Source of the DNA: Oceanospirillaceae bacterium ASP10-02a
Lineage (GTDB): Bacteria > Pseudomonadota > Gammaproteobacteria > Pseudomonadales > Balneatricaceae
Reading direction: 5' to 3'
NCBI GenBank assembly: GCA_905182035.1
Contig: CAJIZL010000004.1
Span: forward strand, 1 to 64,000
DNA: 64,000 nucleotides
The notes beneath the pieces were generated by a model. That model did no database searches, was not told the DNA's origin, and worked only from the letters and a program-made list of their open reading frames with translations. Of the stretch, positions 37,397-46,592 are shown piece after piece (position 1 is the first letter of the stretch; each line of letters opens with the position of its first letter). The position numbers and the translations under genes were made by a program.

Positions 37397-37409
37397 GTGG
37401 TCTGACCAC
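37397..37409. promoter_or_regulatory. GntR/FadR-like operator palindrome before sdaA
   Basis: GTGGTC-T-GACCAC is a perfect 13-base palindrome 17 bases upstream of the sdaA start. The core TGGTCTGACCA fits the TGGTNNGACCA pattern bound by FadR-subfamily GntR regulators. The binding protein is not in the window, unless the XRE-cupin regulator downstream uses it. Confidence 0.55.
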
Positions 37410-37425
37410 AACAAAGGCATTGATC

Positions 37426-38814
37426 ATGAGTTTAAGCGTATTCGACTTGCTAAAAATTGGCATTGGCCCATCTAGTTCACACACCGTCGGCCCCATGCGG
37501 GCTGCTTTAGCCTTTGTTGAGCAGCTTAAGAGCGAAGGTAAATTAACTCAAGTGACGCGAGTGAAAGGTGAATTGTTTGGTTCCCTTGGCGCGACGGGTA
37601 AAGGCCATGCCAGTGATATTGCTGTGATTCTCGGTTTGTTGGGTGAAGCGCCTGATACCATCGATCCACCGCAGGTACAGCCAATGTTGGACGAAATTTC
37701 GGCCAATGAGCGGCTGCCCCTTAAGCGTGAGCATGATATTGAGTTTATCCAGCACCGTGACATCATCCTTAACTTAGAAGAATCACTGCCTTACCACCCT
37801 AATGGCATGACCATGAGCGCTTTCGACGATGTGGGGGATGTGTTGTTAGAGATGTCCTATTACTCCGTAGGTGGTGGATTTATTGTAGATGAAACGGCTG
37901 CGAAAGCCGACGAACTACCTATAGACGATGACCAGCCCAAAGTTCCTTACCCATTTACCTCTGCTGTTGAATTACTTGCCCACTGTAAGGCTACGGGTAT
38001 GAGTATTAGTCAGGTGATGATGGAGAATGAAAAAACTTGGCGCACAGAAGAAGAAGTAAGAAGTAAAATTTTGCACCTATGGCAGGTGATGCAACAATGT
38101 GTTCGCAATGGTTGCAACACGGGAGGTGTTTTGCCAGGTGGCCTTAATGTTAAGCGCCGCGCCGCAGACTTGTATAGCAAACTCAGCAGCTTGGGTTCTG
38201 TGAAGGTGATTACCCCGCAGTTATCCGCCATGGATTGGGTAAACCTTTATGCTATGGCCGTTAATGAAGAAAACGCTGCTGGTGGTCGTATTGTTACTGC
38301 GCCCACTAACGGTGCTGCAGGTATTATTCCTGCGGTATTACATTACTACGATAACTTCTATCCATCGGCTGACGATAAAGGTATTGTAAGCTTCGTATTG
38401 GCTGCCGCCGCAGTTGGTATCTTATGTAAGCTCAACGCTTCTATTTCAGGAGCAGAAGTGGGTTGTCAGGGTGAGGTGGGTAGTGCGTGCGCAATGGCTG
38501 CTGCAGGTTTAGCCGAAGTGATTGGTGGTACCCCTGAGCAAGTGGAAAACGCTGCTGAAATTGGTATGGAGCACAATTTAGGCCTTACCTGTGATCCTAT
38601 TGCAGGTTTGGTTCAGGTGCCATGTATTGAGCGTAACGCTATGGGTTCGATCAAAGCTATTAACGCGGCCCATATGGCTATGCGAGGTGATGGTGAGCAT
38701 TTGGTATCATTAGATGACGTGATTAAAACCATGCGTGAAACTGGTGCAGATATGCAGGATAAATACAAAGAAACCTCCCGTGGCGGTCTTGCGGTCAACG
38801 TGACCAACTGTTAA
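37426..38814 (+). CDS. sdaA: L-serine ammonia-lyase, iron-sulfur type
   Basis: This protein has 462 residues from ATG 37426 (AAGG about 8 bases upstream); an in-frame TTG at 37420 is less likely. It is a single-chain L-serine dehydratase with [21 protein letters not shown] at the N-terminus. The cluster-binding cysteines are in the C-terminal half ([37 protein letters not shown]). It converts serine to pyruvate and ammonia. A 13-base palindrome sits just upstream. An XRE-cupin regulator follows after 16 bases, probably in the same operon. Confidence 0.96.
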   Translation: MSLSVFDLLKIGIGPSSSHTVGPMRAALAFVEQLKSEGKLTQVTRVKGELFGSLGATGKGHASDIAVILGLLGEAPDTIDPPQVQPMLDEISANERLPLKREHDIEFIQHRDIILNLEESLPYHPNGMTMSAFDDVGDVLLEMSYYSVGGGFIVDETAAKADELPIDDDQPKVPYPFTSAVELLAHCKATGMSISQVMMENEKTWRTEEEVRSKILHLWQVMQQCVRNGCNTGGVLPGGLNVKRRAADLYSKLSSLGSVKVITPQLSAMDWVNLYAMAVNEENAAGGRIVTAPTNGAAGIIPAVLHYYDNFYPSADDKGIVSFVLAAAAVGILCKLNASISGAEVGCQGEVGSACAMAAAGLAEVIGGTPEQVENAAEIGMEHNLGLTCDPIAGLVQVPCIERNAMGSIKAINAAHMAMRGDGEHLVSLDDVIKTMRETGADMQDKYKETSRGGLAVNVTNC

Positions 38815-38830
38815 TTAGACGGAGAAATTC

Positions 38831-39445
38831 ATGTCTACATTGCGCCCAGAAGCGGGTATATTGCCCTCCGTTCCGAGCCCTGCTGCCCAGCAAGGTAATT
38901 TTGGTGAACGCCTTAGGGCCTTGCGACAAGATCGTCAAATGACCTTGCAACAAGCCAGTAAAGTGACTGGTGTAGCACAATCAACTTTGTCAAAAATGGA
39001 AAATAACCAGCTTTCGCCTACATTCAATCTCATGCAAAAGTTGGCTCTTGGTTTAGGTATCGACATGCCTCAATTGTTTGCCCCAGTCAAAGAAGTGCGC
39101 ATTTCTGGCCGGCGCAGTGTCACCAAAAAACAGCAAGGCCGCGAACACCTAACTGCTACATACGAGCATGAGTTGTTGGCAACAGAGCTAGATTCAAAAC
39201 GTATGGTGCCTTTTAAAAGCCGTGTCCGTGCTCGCACTTTGGATGAGTTTGGCGGCTGGGTAAGACACGAAGGTGAAGAGCTACTGCTTGTGCTAGATGG
39301 AGACGTGCTGGTGTATACTGAAGAGTATGAGCCTTTAGCCCTTAGCGAAGGGGATAGTACCTATTTTGACAGCACCATGGGCCATGCAGTGGTATCCACT
39401 AGCAAAGACGATGCGCTAGTGCTTTGGGTGTGTGTGGCACTCTGA
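38831..39445 (+). CDS. XRE-family regulator with C-terminal cupin
   Basis: This 204-residue protein has a helix-turn-helix of the HTH_3 type (about residues 25-80, LRALRQDRQMTLQQASKVTGVAQSTLSKMEN in pieces such as LQQASKVTGVAQSTLS) and a C-terminal cupin sensor domain (about 125-200, GEELLLVLDGDVLVYTEEY). Proteins of this build control amino-acid and polyamine catabolism in Pseudomonas relatives. Position 16 bases after sdaA suggests control of serine degradation. Effector unknown. Confidence 0.88.
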   Translation: MSTLRPEAGILPSVPSPAAQQGNFGERLRALRQDRQMTLQQASKVTGVAQSTLSKMENNQLSPTFNLMQKLALGLGIDMPQLFAPVKEVRISGRRSVTKKQQGREHLTATYEHELLATELDSKRMVPFKSRVRARTLDEFGGWVRHEGEELLLVLDGDVLVYTEEYEPLALSEGDSTYFDSTMGHAVVSTSKDDALVLWVCVAL

Positions 39446-39476
39446 CCCCTAAAACGTCCTTTCACAAGGCTAAATA

Positions 39477-40082
39477 ATGAAACAAGTGGTATTGGCAAGC
39501 GGCAACGCCGGTAAGTTAAAAGAATTCGGCCAGCGTTTAGCGCCATTGGGTATTGAGTTAGTCCCACAAAACCAGTTTGTTACGGAAGAAGTGGAAGAAA
39601 CAGGTCTTAGTTTTGTCGAAAACGCCATTATTAAAGCGCGTCATGCTGCCGCCGCATCAGGAATGCCTTCTTTAGCCGATGATTCAGGCTTGGAAGTAGA
39701 CGCGTTAGGCGGTGCCCCCGGCATTTATTCGGCTCGTTACGCAGGCTCCACATTAAACGGCCAAGCCAAAGACGCCGCTAATAGTGCTCAACTTATTGCT
39801 GACCTTGAACACATTCCAATGAGCCAGCGCACTGCTCGATTTCAATGTGTGTTGGTGTACATGCGCCATGCCACTGATCCTACACCGCTCATTTGCCAGG
39901 CGGCGTGGGAAGGTTTGATTATGGATGGTGTGCAGGGCGAACATGGTTTTGGTTATGACCCTATTTTTCAAGTACTAGAAAAGGGCTGCCGTGCTGCACA
40001 GCTAACACCTACACAGAAGATTGCCATCAGCCACCGTGGAAAAGCCTTGGCGAAATTGCAAAGAGCATTAGCTGAAGCTTGA
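39477..40082 (+). CDS. rdgB: dITP/XTP pyrophosphatase (RdgB/HAM1)
   Basis: This 201-residue HAM1-family protein begins VVLASGNAGKLKEF, the family N-terminal motif, and has SLADDSGLEVDALGGAPGIYSARYA in the middle (for example LADDSGLEVDAL) and GEHGFGYDPIF near residue 155. It hydrolyses non-canonical purine nucleoside triphosphates (dITP, XTP) to keep them out of DNA. Its stop overlaps the hemW ATG (TGATG). Confidence 0.96.
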   Translation: MKQVVLASGNAGKLKEFGQRLAPLGIELVPQNQFVTEEVEETGLSFVENAIIKARHAAAASGMPSLADDSGLEVDALGGAPGIYSARYAGSTLNGQAKDAANSAQLIADLEHIPMSQRTARFQCVLVYMRHATDPTPLICQAAWEGLIMDGVQGEHGFGYDPIFQVLEKGCRAAQLTPTQKIAISHRGKALAKLQRALAEA

Positions 40083-41242
40083 TGCCGTCACCTATTAATC
40101 AGCTACTATTGCCTCCACTAAGCCTCTATATCCACATTCCGTGGTGTGTACGTAAGTGCCCTTATTGTGACTTTAACTCTCATGCTACCCAAGGTGGGGA
40201 AGCCATTCCTGAAAGCAGTTATATAACAGCCTTACTAGCCGATTTAAGCAAAGAGCTGGCCACTGTCAGCGGCCGCACCTTGCATAGTATTTTTATTGGC
40301 GGCGGTACGCCTAGCTTAATGAGTGCTGCGGGTATTGGTGAAATTCTCAGTTTCGTTAAAGCCAATATTAAATGCAAAAGAAATATGGAGGTTACATTAG
40401 AGGCGAATCCTGGGACTTTTGAGCAAGCTAAATTTGCAGGCTTTCTTGAACAGGGTATTAATCGCTTGTCTATTGGCGTACAGAGTTTTGATGATGAGTG
40501 TTTACAGGTCTTAGGGCGTATACACAGTGCCACACAAGCTAAGTTAGCTATCGATAAAGCTCAGTCATTAGGCTTTAACCGTATTAATTTAGATTTGATG
40601 CATGGCTTGCCAGGGCAGACCCTGGAAAAGGGTTTAGCTGACTTACAGCAAGCTTTGGAGTTTGATACTGATCACCTGTCCTGGTATCAGCTCACTATTG
40701 AACCTAATACTGAATTTCACAGCCGGCCGCCTAATTTGCCCGATGAAGATATTCTTGTTGATATCCAAGATCAAGGCCAAGCCTTGATCAAAGAAGCTGG
40801 GTTAAAGCAGTACGAAATTTCGGCTTACTCCAAACAAGGCAGTCAAGCGCAGCATAATCTTAACTATTGGCATTTTGGTGATTATATTGGTGTAGGGGCA
40901 GGAGCCCATGGCAAAGTTAGCAGTTGGACTGATGGTACATTGGTCATAGAGCGTAGGGTGAAGTTACGCCAACCGAAGGCCTATATGGCAGCAATATATC
41001 CACTGGCTTCAAACCATTGTGTTGCGCCAGAAGAGCTAAAGCTGGAGTTCTTTATGAATGTCCTGCGCCTTCAGAAAGGCGTAACTACAGCGAGCTACCT
41101 AGCCACTACTGGACAATCTTTGGCTCAAGTGGAAACTGCTATTGCTTCTGCAAGGCAGGCAGGGCTGATGATGCCAGATCGGCTTCAAGCCAGCCCTTTA
41201 GGGTGGCGCTTTCTAAATGACCTGTTAAGTTATTTTGACTAG
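40082..41242 (+). CDS. hemW: Heme chaperone HemW (radical SAM)
   Basis: This protein has 386 residues from ATG 40082. The radical SAM cluster is Cys22-x3-Cys26-x2-Cys29 (CVRKCPYC) followed by DFNSHA, as in HemW. GGGTPSLM and VGAGAHGKV are further family marks. HemW was long misnamed coproporphyrinogen oxidase; it is thought to deliver heme to respiratory enzymes. It is coupled to rdgB by a one-base overlap, the conserved rdgB-hemW pair. Confidence 0.94.
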   Translation: MPSPINQLLLPPLSLYIHIPWCVRKCPYCDFNSHATQGGEAIPESSYITALLADLSKELATVSGRTLHSIFIGGGTPSLMSAAGIGEILSFVKANIKCKRNMEVTLEANPGTFEQAKFAGFLEQGINRLSIGVQSFDDECLQVLGRIHSATQAKLAIDKAQSLGFNRINLDLMHGLPGQTLEKGLADLQQALEFDTDHLSWYQLTIEPNTEFHSRPPNLPDEDILVDIQDQGQALIKEAGLKQYEISAYSKQGSQAQHNLNYWHFGDYIGVGAGAHGKVSSWTDGTLVIERRVKLRQPKAYMAAIYPLASNHCVAPEELKLEFFMNVLRLQKGVTTASYLATTGQSLAQVETAIASARQAGLMMPDRLQASPLGWRFLNDLLSYFD

Positions 41243-41243
41243 A

Positions 41244-41699
41244 TTACTTTTCTAAATAAAACGTCTGACTAAATTTTAACGGGATTGCCTCGACGTTCAA
41301 ATCTGGCTGTATCTTTAATTCAAAACGCCACATTTCTTCTTCGGTGAAACGTAATTGTGCGATGTAGTAAATGGCGTTCTGTTCCTTAATTTGTTGGAAC
41401 TCTAGCGGCAATATTTGCCCAATAATATTAGTTCGGGTGCCCGTAACCATGGCTGGTAGAGGATTTTTTGTGGCCTTATCGATCACTGATATATTTAATA
41501 AAGCACGGTTTCTGGCGCGAGTGAAGCCATAACTTTGGGCCACATCAGGGGTCACCATCATGGTGTTGAAGGCATTGTAATGGATGTCGTACTTTTGGCT
41601 ATGGATGGCCTGTTCTGCGTAGCTGGGCAGTGCCAATGAAAACGCCAATGAAACTAGTAATAAACAATAGATAAAGCTAAGGTAACGTGTAAGGTTCAT
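41244..41699 (-). CDS. DUF4426 protein, exported
   Basis: This 151-residue protein has a signal peptide (about residues 1-28, ending LPSYA) and a mature beta-rich domain matching DUF4426 (YDIHYNAFNTMMVTPDVAQSYG). Function unknown; probably periplasmic. In Pseudomonas the same family is encoded beside metW and rdgB-hemW. Here it is on the opposite strand and ends 1 base from the hemW stop. Confidence 0.85.
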   Translation of the reverse strand: MNLTRYLSFIYCLLLVSLAFSLALPSYAEQAIHSQKYDIHYNAFNTMMVTPDVAQSYGFTRARNRALLNISVIDKATKNPLPAMVTGTRTNIIGQILPLEFQQIKEQNAIYYIAQLRFTEEEMWRFELKIQPDLNVEAIPLKFSQTFYLEK

Positions 41700-41801
41700 G
41701 ATATGTTGGCTTCTTTAGACCTATTACATAGGGTATTTAATGAGCCTCTAATTGTGCGTGATCCGTTCCAAAAAGTAAAAGCTAAATCAAGAGCAGTGAA
41801 A

Positions 41802-42165
41802 ATGGGTAATATCTTAATTACTGGAGCCAGCCGAGGGATTGGAGCAGCAACGGCACAGGTTTTAGCGGCTAAAGGCCATAGCAGCGCAGGTGGACGTTTC
41901 TCAAGAACAACAGGTGGTTGATTTATTTAACACCATTGATGCACGTCTAGGCTCTTTAACTGGGTTAGTTAACAATGCAGGTATTTTGCTACCGCAAATG
42001 TCGGTGGAGCAGATGGACGCTGAGCGCATTAATCGTTTACTTACTACCAATGTTACAAGCTATTTTTTGTGCTGTAGAGAGGCCATTAAACGCATGGCAT
42101 TAAAGCATGGAGGACGAGGTGGCGCTATCGTCAATGTATCTTCTGCGGATTTTACGCCAGTTTAA
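41802..42165 (+). pseudogene. Short-chain dehydrogenase/reductase remnant, two deletions
   Basis: The ATG at 41802 opens an SDR reading frame with the cofactor motif TGASRGIGAATAQVLAAKGH. Near 41880 the frame breaks and resumes one frame over at about 41887 with AQVDVSQEQQVVDLF, then LVNNAGILLPQ and NVSS. About 25-30 residues of the second Rossmann strand region are missing at the junction. The frame then ends at 42165 just after the catalytic-Ser segment, so the YxxxK motif and the whole C-terminal half are lost. The product cannot be active. An in-frame extension upstream to 41703 has no SDR similarity. Confidence 0.85.
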
Positions 42166-42326
42166 CGGACAGGCTAGTTGAGTAAAATGCCATACTTTTT
42201 ACACGATTAAGCTGATGCTCAAACTAGAGCACTGTTAAGCTCACATCCCTAGTAGTCTCCATGCATCCAATATGAGACACTATTATGCAAAGGTCTTTCT
42301 AAGTCTATTAAGGGTGTTGATTCATC

Positions 42327-42908
42327 ATGACAAATGCAGGTGTGTTTTTAGTACAAACGGTTTTTGGGTTGTACCTAATGATGGTAATCATCCGTTTTAT
42401 GTTGCAGTTGGCTAAGGCCGATTTCTACAATCCTTTAGCTCAAGCGGTGGTGAAATTAACTCAACCGTTTGTTTCAATCTTGCAAAAGGTAATGCCGCGT
42501 ACAGGGCGCTTCAGCTTAGCTACTGTTGTGTTAGCATTTTTAGTGCAGTTGTTATTGATTGTGGTGGTGTTGTTAATTGCTGGCTTTGGTCTGCCCAATC
42601 CGGTCAGTTTGGCCATATGGAGCCTAATAGGTTTGGCATCTCAAGTGCTCGACTTGTTATTCTTTGCGATACTTGCAAGCATTGTTTTGAGTTGGCTGGC
42701 CCCTCAAACTAAACATCCGGGCGCCTATTTGCTACATCAGCTTACAGAGCCAGTTATGGCGCCAGCACGGCGTATGTTGCCTAATCTGGGTGGTTTAGAT
42801 TTTTCGCCTATTCTGGTATTTATTATGATTAATTTAGTAGACATGCTGGTGATTCAGAATTTAGCTTCGAATTTCAGTATGCCCCGTGGTTTGGTTTTGG
42901 GGTTATAG
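42327..42908 (+). CDS. yggT: YggT family membrane protein
   Basis: This 193-residue protein has two YGGT repeats (about residues 10-85 and 105-185), each with hydrophobic helices and the motif P-F-V/M followed by RM or KVMPR (LTQPFVSILQKVMPRTG; LTEPVMAPARRMLPNLGG). The family is needed for membrane or osmotic functions that are poorly defined. Its stop TAG overlaps a GTG at the start of xseB. Confidence 0.93.
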   Translation: MTNAGVFLVQTVFGLYLMMVIIRFMLQLAKADFYNPLAQAVVKLTQPFVSILQKVMPRTGRFSLATVVLAFLVQLLLIVVVLLIAGFGLPNPVSLAIWSLIGLASQVLDLLFFAILASIVLSWLAPQTKHPGAYLLHQLTEPVMAPARRMLPNLGGLDFSPILVFIMINLVDMLVIQNLASNFSMPRGLVLGL

Positions 42909-42910
42909 TG

Positions 42911-43156
42911 ATGACCAAGGATCAAACTACAAGCGCATTTAATTTTGAAGCTTCTTTGGCTGAGTTAGAAAGCTTAGTACAGCAAATGGAACAGGGTGAC
43001 TTAACCTTAGAAGACTCTCTTGCTGCCTTTGAACGTGGTATTACATTGACCCGTGGCTGCCAAACAGCGTTAGCGCAAGCGGAACAAAAAGTAAATGTAT
43101 TGATGCAAGATGCTCAAGGCCGGGTTGTTGAACAGCCCTTTAGTAAGGAGTCTTAG
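42911..43156 (+). CDS. xseB: Exodeoxyribonuclease VII small subunit
   Basis: This small helical protein of 81 residues is counted from ATG 42911 (a GTG at 42908 is an alternative). It has the XseB pattern FEASLAELESLVQQMEQGDL and EDSLAAFERGI. It pairs with XseA in the exonuclease VII complex. It heads xseB-ispA-dxs, the order common in gammaproteobacteria. Confidence 0.94.
   Translation: MTKDQTTSAFNFEASLAELESLVQQMEQGDLTLEDSLAAFERGITLTRGCQTALAQAEQKVNVLMQDAQGRVVEQPFSKES
43145..43150 (+). promoter_or_regulatory. Ribosome binding site that fixes a TTG start for ispA
   Basis: AAGGAG lies 8 bases before TTG 43159, within the xseB coding end. No ATG or GTG is available near this position in the ispA frame. 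Confidence 0.7.
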
Positions 43157-43158
43157 GT

Positions 43159-44055
43159 TTGGACTTTGATTCATTAGAAGGCTTTCTTAGCCATTCTCAA
43201 ATTAGGGTAGAGCAGTATCTAAATACGGCCATTGGTCAGCGCCGTGCCAGCGGAGTTTTGTCTCAAGCTATGGCCTATAGTGCCGTCCAAGGCGGTAAGC
43301 GAGTGAGGGCAGCTCTGATGTATGGCGCCGCCCGTGCTTGTGGTGTTGACCATGCCGCATTAGACCCGCTGGCAGCTGCCGTTGAATCAATGCATGCCTA
43401 TTCTTTGATTCACGATGACCTGCCAGCTATGGATGATGATGCCTTACGTCGCGGTCAACCCAGCTGTCACATTGCCTTTGATGAAGCCACCGCCATTCTA
43501 GCAGGTGACGCCTTGCAAGCTTTGGCTTTTGAGTTTCTGGCTAGTGCACAAGGCCCGAAAATAAGTGCCGAGCAATGTTTGGCTATGGTGGCCTGTTTGG
43601 CCCAAGCTTCCGGTGCTAAAGGCATGGTGGCTGGACAAATGTTGGATATGGCAGCAGCACATGATGCAGTTAATTTAGCACAGTTGGAGCATCTTCATCG
43701 TTTAAAAACGGGCGCTTTGATTGTTGCAAGCGTAGAGATTGGCGCTTTGTCACAGAGCCATGTTAGCCCTAAACAAATTGATAATTTACGTGCTTATGCG
43801 CAAGCCATTGGTTTAGCCTTCCAGGTGAAAGACGATATTTTGGACATTGAAGGCGATACGGCAACCTTAGGTAAAGCCCAAGGTTCAGATTTAATCAATG
43901 ACAAATCTACCTACCCGGCATTGCTGGGTATGACTGCTGCTAAAGCACGGTTGATGGAGCTACATCAACAGGCTAAAGACGCCGTTGCAGGATTTGGTGC
44001 TGCAGCAGAGCCTTTGGTTTGGCTGGCAGACTTTATTGTCAACCGTAAGCACTAG
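43159..44055 (+). CDS. ispA: (2E,6E)-Farnesyl diphosphate synthase
   Basis: This 298-residue trans-prenyltransferase has a first Asp-rich motif DDLPAMDDD (residues 86-94), a second DDILD (225-229) and the GGKRVR entry motif (45-50). It condenses isopentenyl diphosphate with dimethylallyl and geranyl diphosphate to give farnesyl diphosphate. The start is a TTG supported by AAGGAG. It lies directly between xseB and dxs, so it is co-transcribed with the first enzyme of the MEP route. Confidence 0.96.
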   Translation: MDFDSLEGFLSHSQIRVEQYLNTAIGQRRASGVLSQAMAYSAVQGGKRVRAALMYGAARACGVDHAALDPLAAAVESMHAYSLIHDDLPAMDDDALRRGQPSCHIAFDEATAILAGDALQALAFEFLASAQGPKISAEQCLAMVACLAQASGAKGMVAGQMLDMAAAHDAVNLAQLEHLHRLKTGALIVASVEIGALSQSHVSPKQIDNLRAYAQAIGLAFQVKDDILDIEGDTATLGKAQGSDLINDKSTYPALLGMTAAKARLMELHQQAKDAVAGFGAAAEPLVWLADFIVNRKH

Positions 44056-44059
44056 TAAC

Positions 44060-45844
44060 ATGTTCCCAGTTATCCTAAAAATTCCACGGCAAATGCCGAC
44101 CACCCTTTTGTTTGATCAGGTGGATGGTGTGGTCGATTTGCGTAAGCTAAAGCTAGAGCAATTGCCTCAATTAGCTTATGAATTACGCTTGGCGTTGTTA
44201 TACAGCGTGGGTCAAACTGGAGGTCATTTGGGTGCCGGGTTAGGGGTGATAGAACTCACCATTGCCTTGCATTATTTGCTTGATACGCCGAACGACCGGT
44301 TGATCTGGGATGTGGGCCACCAAGCCTATCCACATAAGATGCTGACTGGGCGCAAGCAAGCCATGTTAAGCATGCGTCAGGCCGGTGGTTTAGCACCATT
44401 CCCCAAACGAGAAGAAAGCCCATTTGATGCTTTTGGTGTGGGCCATGCCAGTACCTCTATTAGTGCTTTATTAGGTATGGTGTTGGCAAGCAATAATCCT
44501 CTGGCCCGCCATGTGGCGGTGATTGGAGATGGAGCCCTTACGGCGGGCATGGCCTTTGAAGCGTTAAATCACATGGCCCATTGCCAAGCCAATGCGCTCA
44601 TTATCGTCAACGATAATGATATGGCGATTGATGAAAATCTGGGTGGTTTGGCGACCTTTTTGGATGATCACCATGGCTACGGTGGGCCATCCCAGTGGTT
44701 TACGGCGTTAGGCTTTACCTACCGAGGCCCTGTGGACGGTCATGATTTGCCACAATTAATGTTAGCGGTTAGTGAATTGGTGAGCCTTCCTGGGCCTAAG
44801 CTGTTGCATATCCACACCTTAAAAGGCAAAGGTTATGGCCCAGCTGAGCTTGATCCAGTTGGTTATCATGCGCTCTCAAAAATTGACCCAATTGAAGCTG
44901 TGGTCACTAAAAAGGGCCCCACTTATGCTCAAGTGTTTGGCAAGTGGGTTTGCGAAAAGGCACGAACAGATGATCGTTTGATGGCTATTACCCCTGCCAT
45001 GGTTGGTGGTTCAGGTCTTGAGCCTTTTGCCAAAGAGTTTAGCGCCCGCTTGTTTGATGTAGCTATTGCCGAACAGCATGCGCTTACCTTGGCAGCGGGT
45101 ATGGCGTGTGAAGGAGCTAAACCTGTAGTGGCTATTTATTCTACCTTTTTGCAGCGTGGTTATGATCAACTTATCCATGATATTGCGTTGCAGGATTTGG
45201 ATCTATTGTTGGCCATTGATCGTGCTGGAGTCGTGGGTGAAGATGGAGCAACCCATACGGGCGCTTATGATCTGGCTTTTTTGCGTTGTTTGCCTAATCT
45301 GCTAGTGATGGCGCCTAGTACTGCTACTGAAGCTCGCGCAATGCTAAGTTTTGGTTATGCATATTGTGGACCTGCTGCGGTGCGTTATCCCCGTGGAGAG
45401 GCGTTAGAGGGAGCCCCATTGGTAGGCCCCATTGAACTGGGTCGAGGGCAGGTGATTCGCTCTGCAAATAAACCTAATGCTATTGCTATACTGAATTTTG
45501 GGACTTTGTTAGACAAGGCAGCAGCCTTGGCAGAGGCTCACGATGCCACCTTGGTAGATATGCGTTTCGTGAAACCATTAGATGAAATTCTACTGCAACA
45601 ATTACTAGTTCAACATAATGGTTTTGTCACCATAGAAGATCATAGCCGTATCGGTGGCGCAGGTTCTGCTGTGAGTGAGTGGTTGGTGCAGCAAAAAACT
45701 CAAGTGAGATTGTTGTGTCTAGGCCACGAAGACAGATCACTGCCTCACGGAAACCGCGAACAGGTGTTGCACAGTACGGGCTTATCTGAGGCTGCAATGA
45801 CAAGGAAAATTAAGGCTTGGAAAACACGATTATTTGCCGAATAA
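44060..45844 (+). CDS. dxs: 1-Deoxy-D-xylulose-5-phosphate synthase
   Basis: This protein has 594 residues from ATG 44060, four bases past the ispA stop; a longer reading from 43985 lies inside ispA and is not used. Thiamine diphosphate enzyme with [19 protein letters not shown], the [16 protein letters not shown]...VNDND binding motif and a C-terminal transketolase domain. It is about 25 residues shorter than E. coli Dxs, mostly at the N-terminus and in the linker. It condenses pyruvate and glyceraldehyde 3-phosphate. Its 3' end overlaps convergent ribA by 15 bases. Confidence 0.95.
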   Translation: MFPVILKIPRQMPTTLLFDQVDGVVDLRKLKLEQLPQLAYELRLALLYSVGQTGGHLGAGLGVIELTIALHYLLDTPNDRLIWDVGHQAYPHKMLTGRKQAMLSMRQAGGLAPFPKREESPFDAFGVGHASTSISALLGMVLASNNPLARHVAVIGDGALTAGMAFEALNHMAHCQANALIIVNDNDMAIDENLGGLATFLDDHHGYGGPSQWFTALGFTYRGPVDGHDLPQLMLAVSELVSLPGPKLLHIHTLKGKGYGPAELDPVGYHALSKIDPIEAVVTKKGPTYAQVFGKWVCEKARTDDRLMAITPAMVGGSGLEPFAKEFSARLFDVAIAEQHALTLAAGMACEGAKPVVAIYSTFLQRGYDQLIHDIALQDLDLLLAIDRAGVVGEDGATHTGAYDLAFLRCLPNLLVMAPSTATEARAMLSFGYAYCGPAAVRYPRGEALEGAPLVGPIELGRGQVIRSANKPNAIAILNFGTLLDKAAALAEAHDATLVDMRFVKPLDEILLQQLLVQHNGFVTIEDHSRIGGAGSAVSEWLVQQKTQVRLLCLGHEDRSLPHGNREQVLHSTGLSEAAMTRKIKAWKTRLFAE

Positions 45845-46420
45845 ATGGTCTAGTTTGCTAGCCTTGGTGGCTAGGTAGGCTTTGTTATGGCTGTTTTCCC
45901 CCACTTCTAGTGGTTGGCGTTGTTCTACGGTAATGCCAAGATCTGTGAGGGCTTTGATTTTTTTTGGATTGTTGGTCATTAATTGCACGGACTTGATTTG
46001 TAGGTAATCAAACATATCTTTGGTCATATCGTAGGTGCGCATGTCCGCATCAAAACCTAAGCGCTCGTTGGCTTCTACAGTGTCCGCTCCTTGGTCTTGT
46101 AGATTGTAAGCCTTTATTTTGTTTAATAAACCGATACCACGGCCTTCTTGGCGCAAGTACAAAAGCACACCACGGCCTTCTGTGGAAATGCGTTTTAGGG
46201 CTTCTTGTAACTGATAACCACAATCGCAACGCATACTGAACAAGGCATCACCCGTTAAGCACTCCGAGTGCAATCGTGCTAGCACGGCGGTACCATCAGT
46301 AAGGTCTCCCATGCTTAGGGCTAGATGCTCTTTGCCAGTTTCGCTATCGGCAAAACCATGCATATCGAAAGTGCCGTAAGGGGTCGGCAGCAATGAGGAG
46401 GCAACATGGATAGTAGACAC
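45830..46420 (-). CDS. ribA: GTP cyclohydrolase II
   Basis: This 196-residue enzyme has the zinc ligands Cys54, Cys65 and Cys67 ([16 protein letters not shown]) and the catalytic segment [10 protein letters not shown]. It opens GTP in the first step of riboflavin synthesis. The start is GTG at 46420 with AAGGA 6 bases upstream. Convergent overlap with dxs is unusual, as relatives often carry ribA in the same direction. I looked for an FMN riboswitch upstream and found none; the leader is short. Confidence 0.96.
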   Translation of the reverse strand: MSTIHVASSLLPTPYGTFDMHGFADSETGKEHLALSMGDLTDGTAVLARLHSECLTGDALFSMRCDCGYQLQEALKRISTEGRGVLLYLRQEGRGIGLLNKIKAYNLQDQGADTVEANERLGFDADMRTYDMTKDMFDYLQIKSVQLMTNNPKKIKALTDLGITVEQRQPLEVGENSHNKAYLATKASKLDHLFGK

Positions 46421-46592
46421 GGAAATTCCTTAAACAACAACGGTGATCAAAATATAGTATCCCCATTAGGTGGGGGCTGCAAACCATATCACAAGTGGCC
46501 GGATGGCAAAATACTATGGGGAGTGCTTTCCCCCTTTTAATGGCGTGTCAGGGTATAATAACTGCATATTTTTGAATTAATCAGGAAATCAC

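Noticed and set aside
43985..44059. N-terminal extension of Dxs
   Set aside because: It is the out-of-frame 3' end of ispA; the ATG at 44060 restores a normal N-terminus.
46421..46592. FMN riboswitch upstream of ribA
   Set aside because: The region is only about 170 bases, is shared with the divergent ettA promoter, and shows none of the conserved RFN segments.
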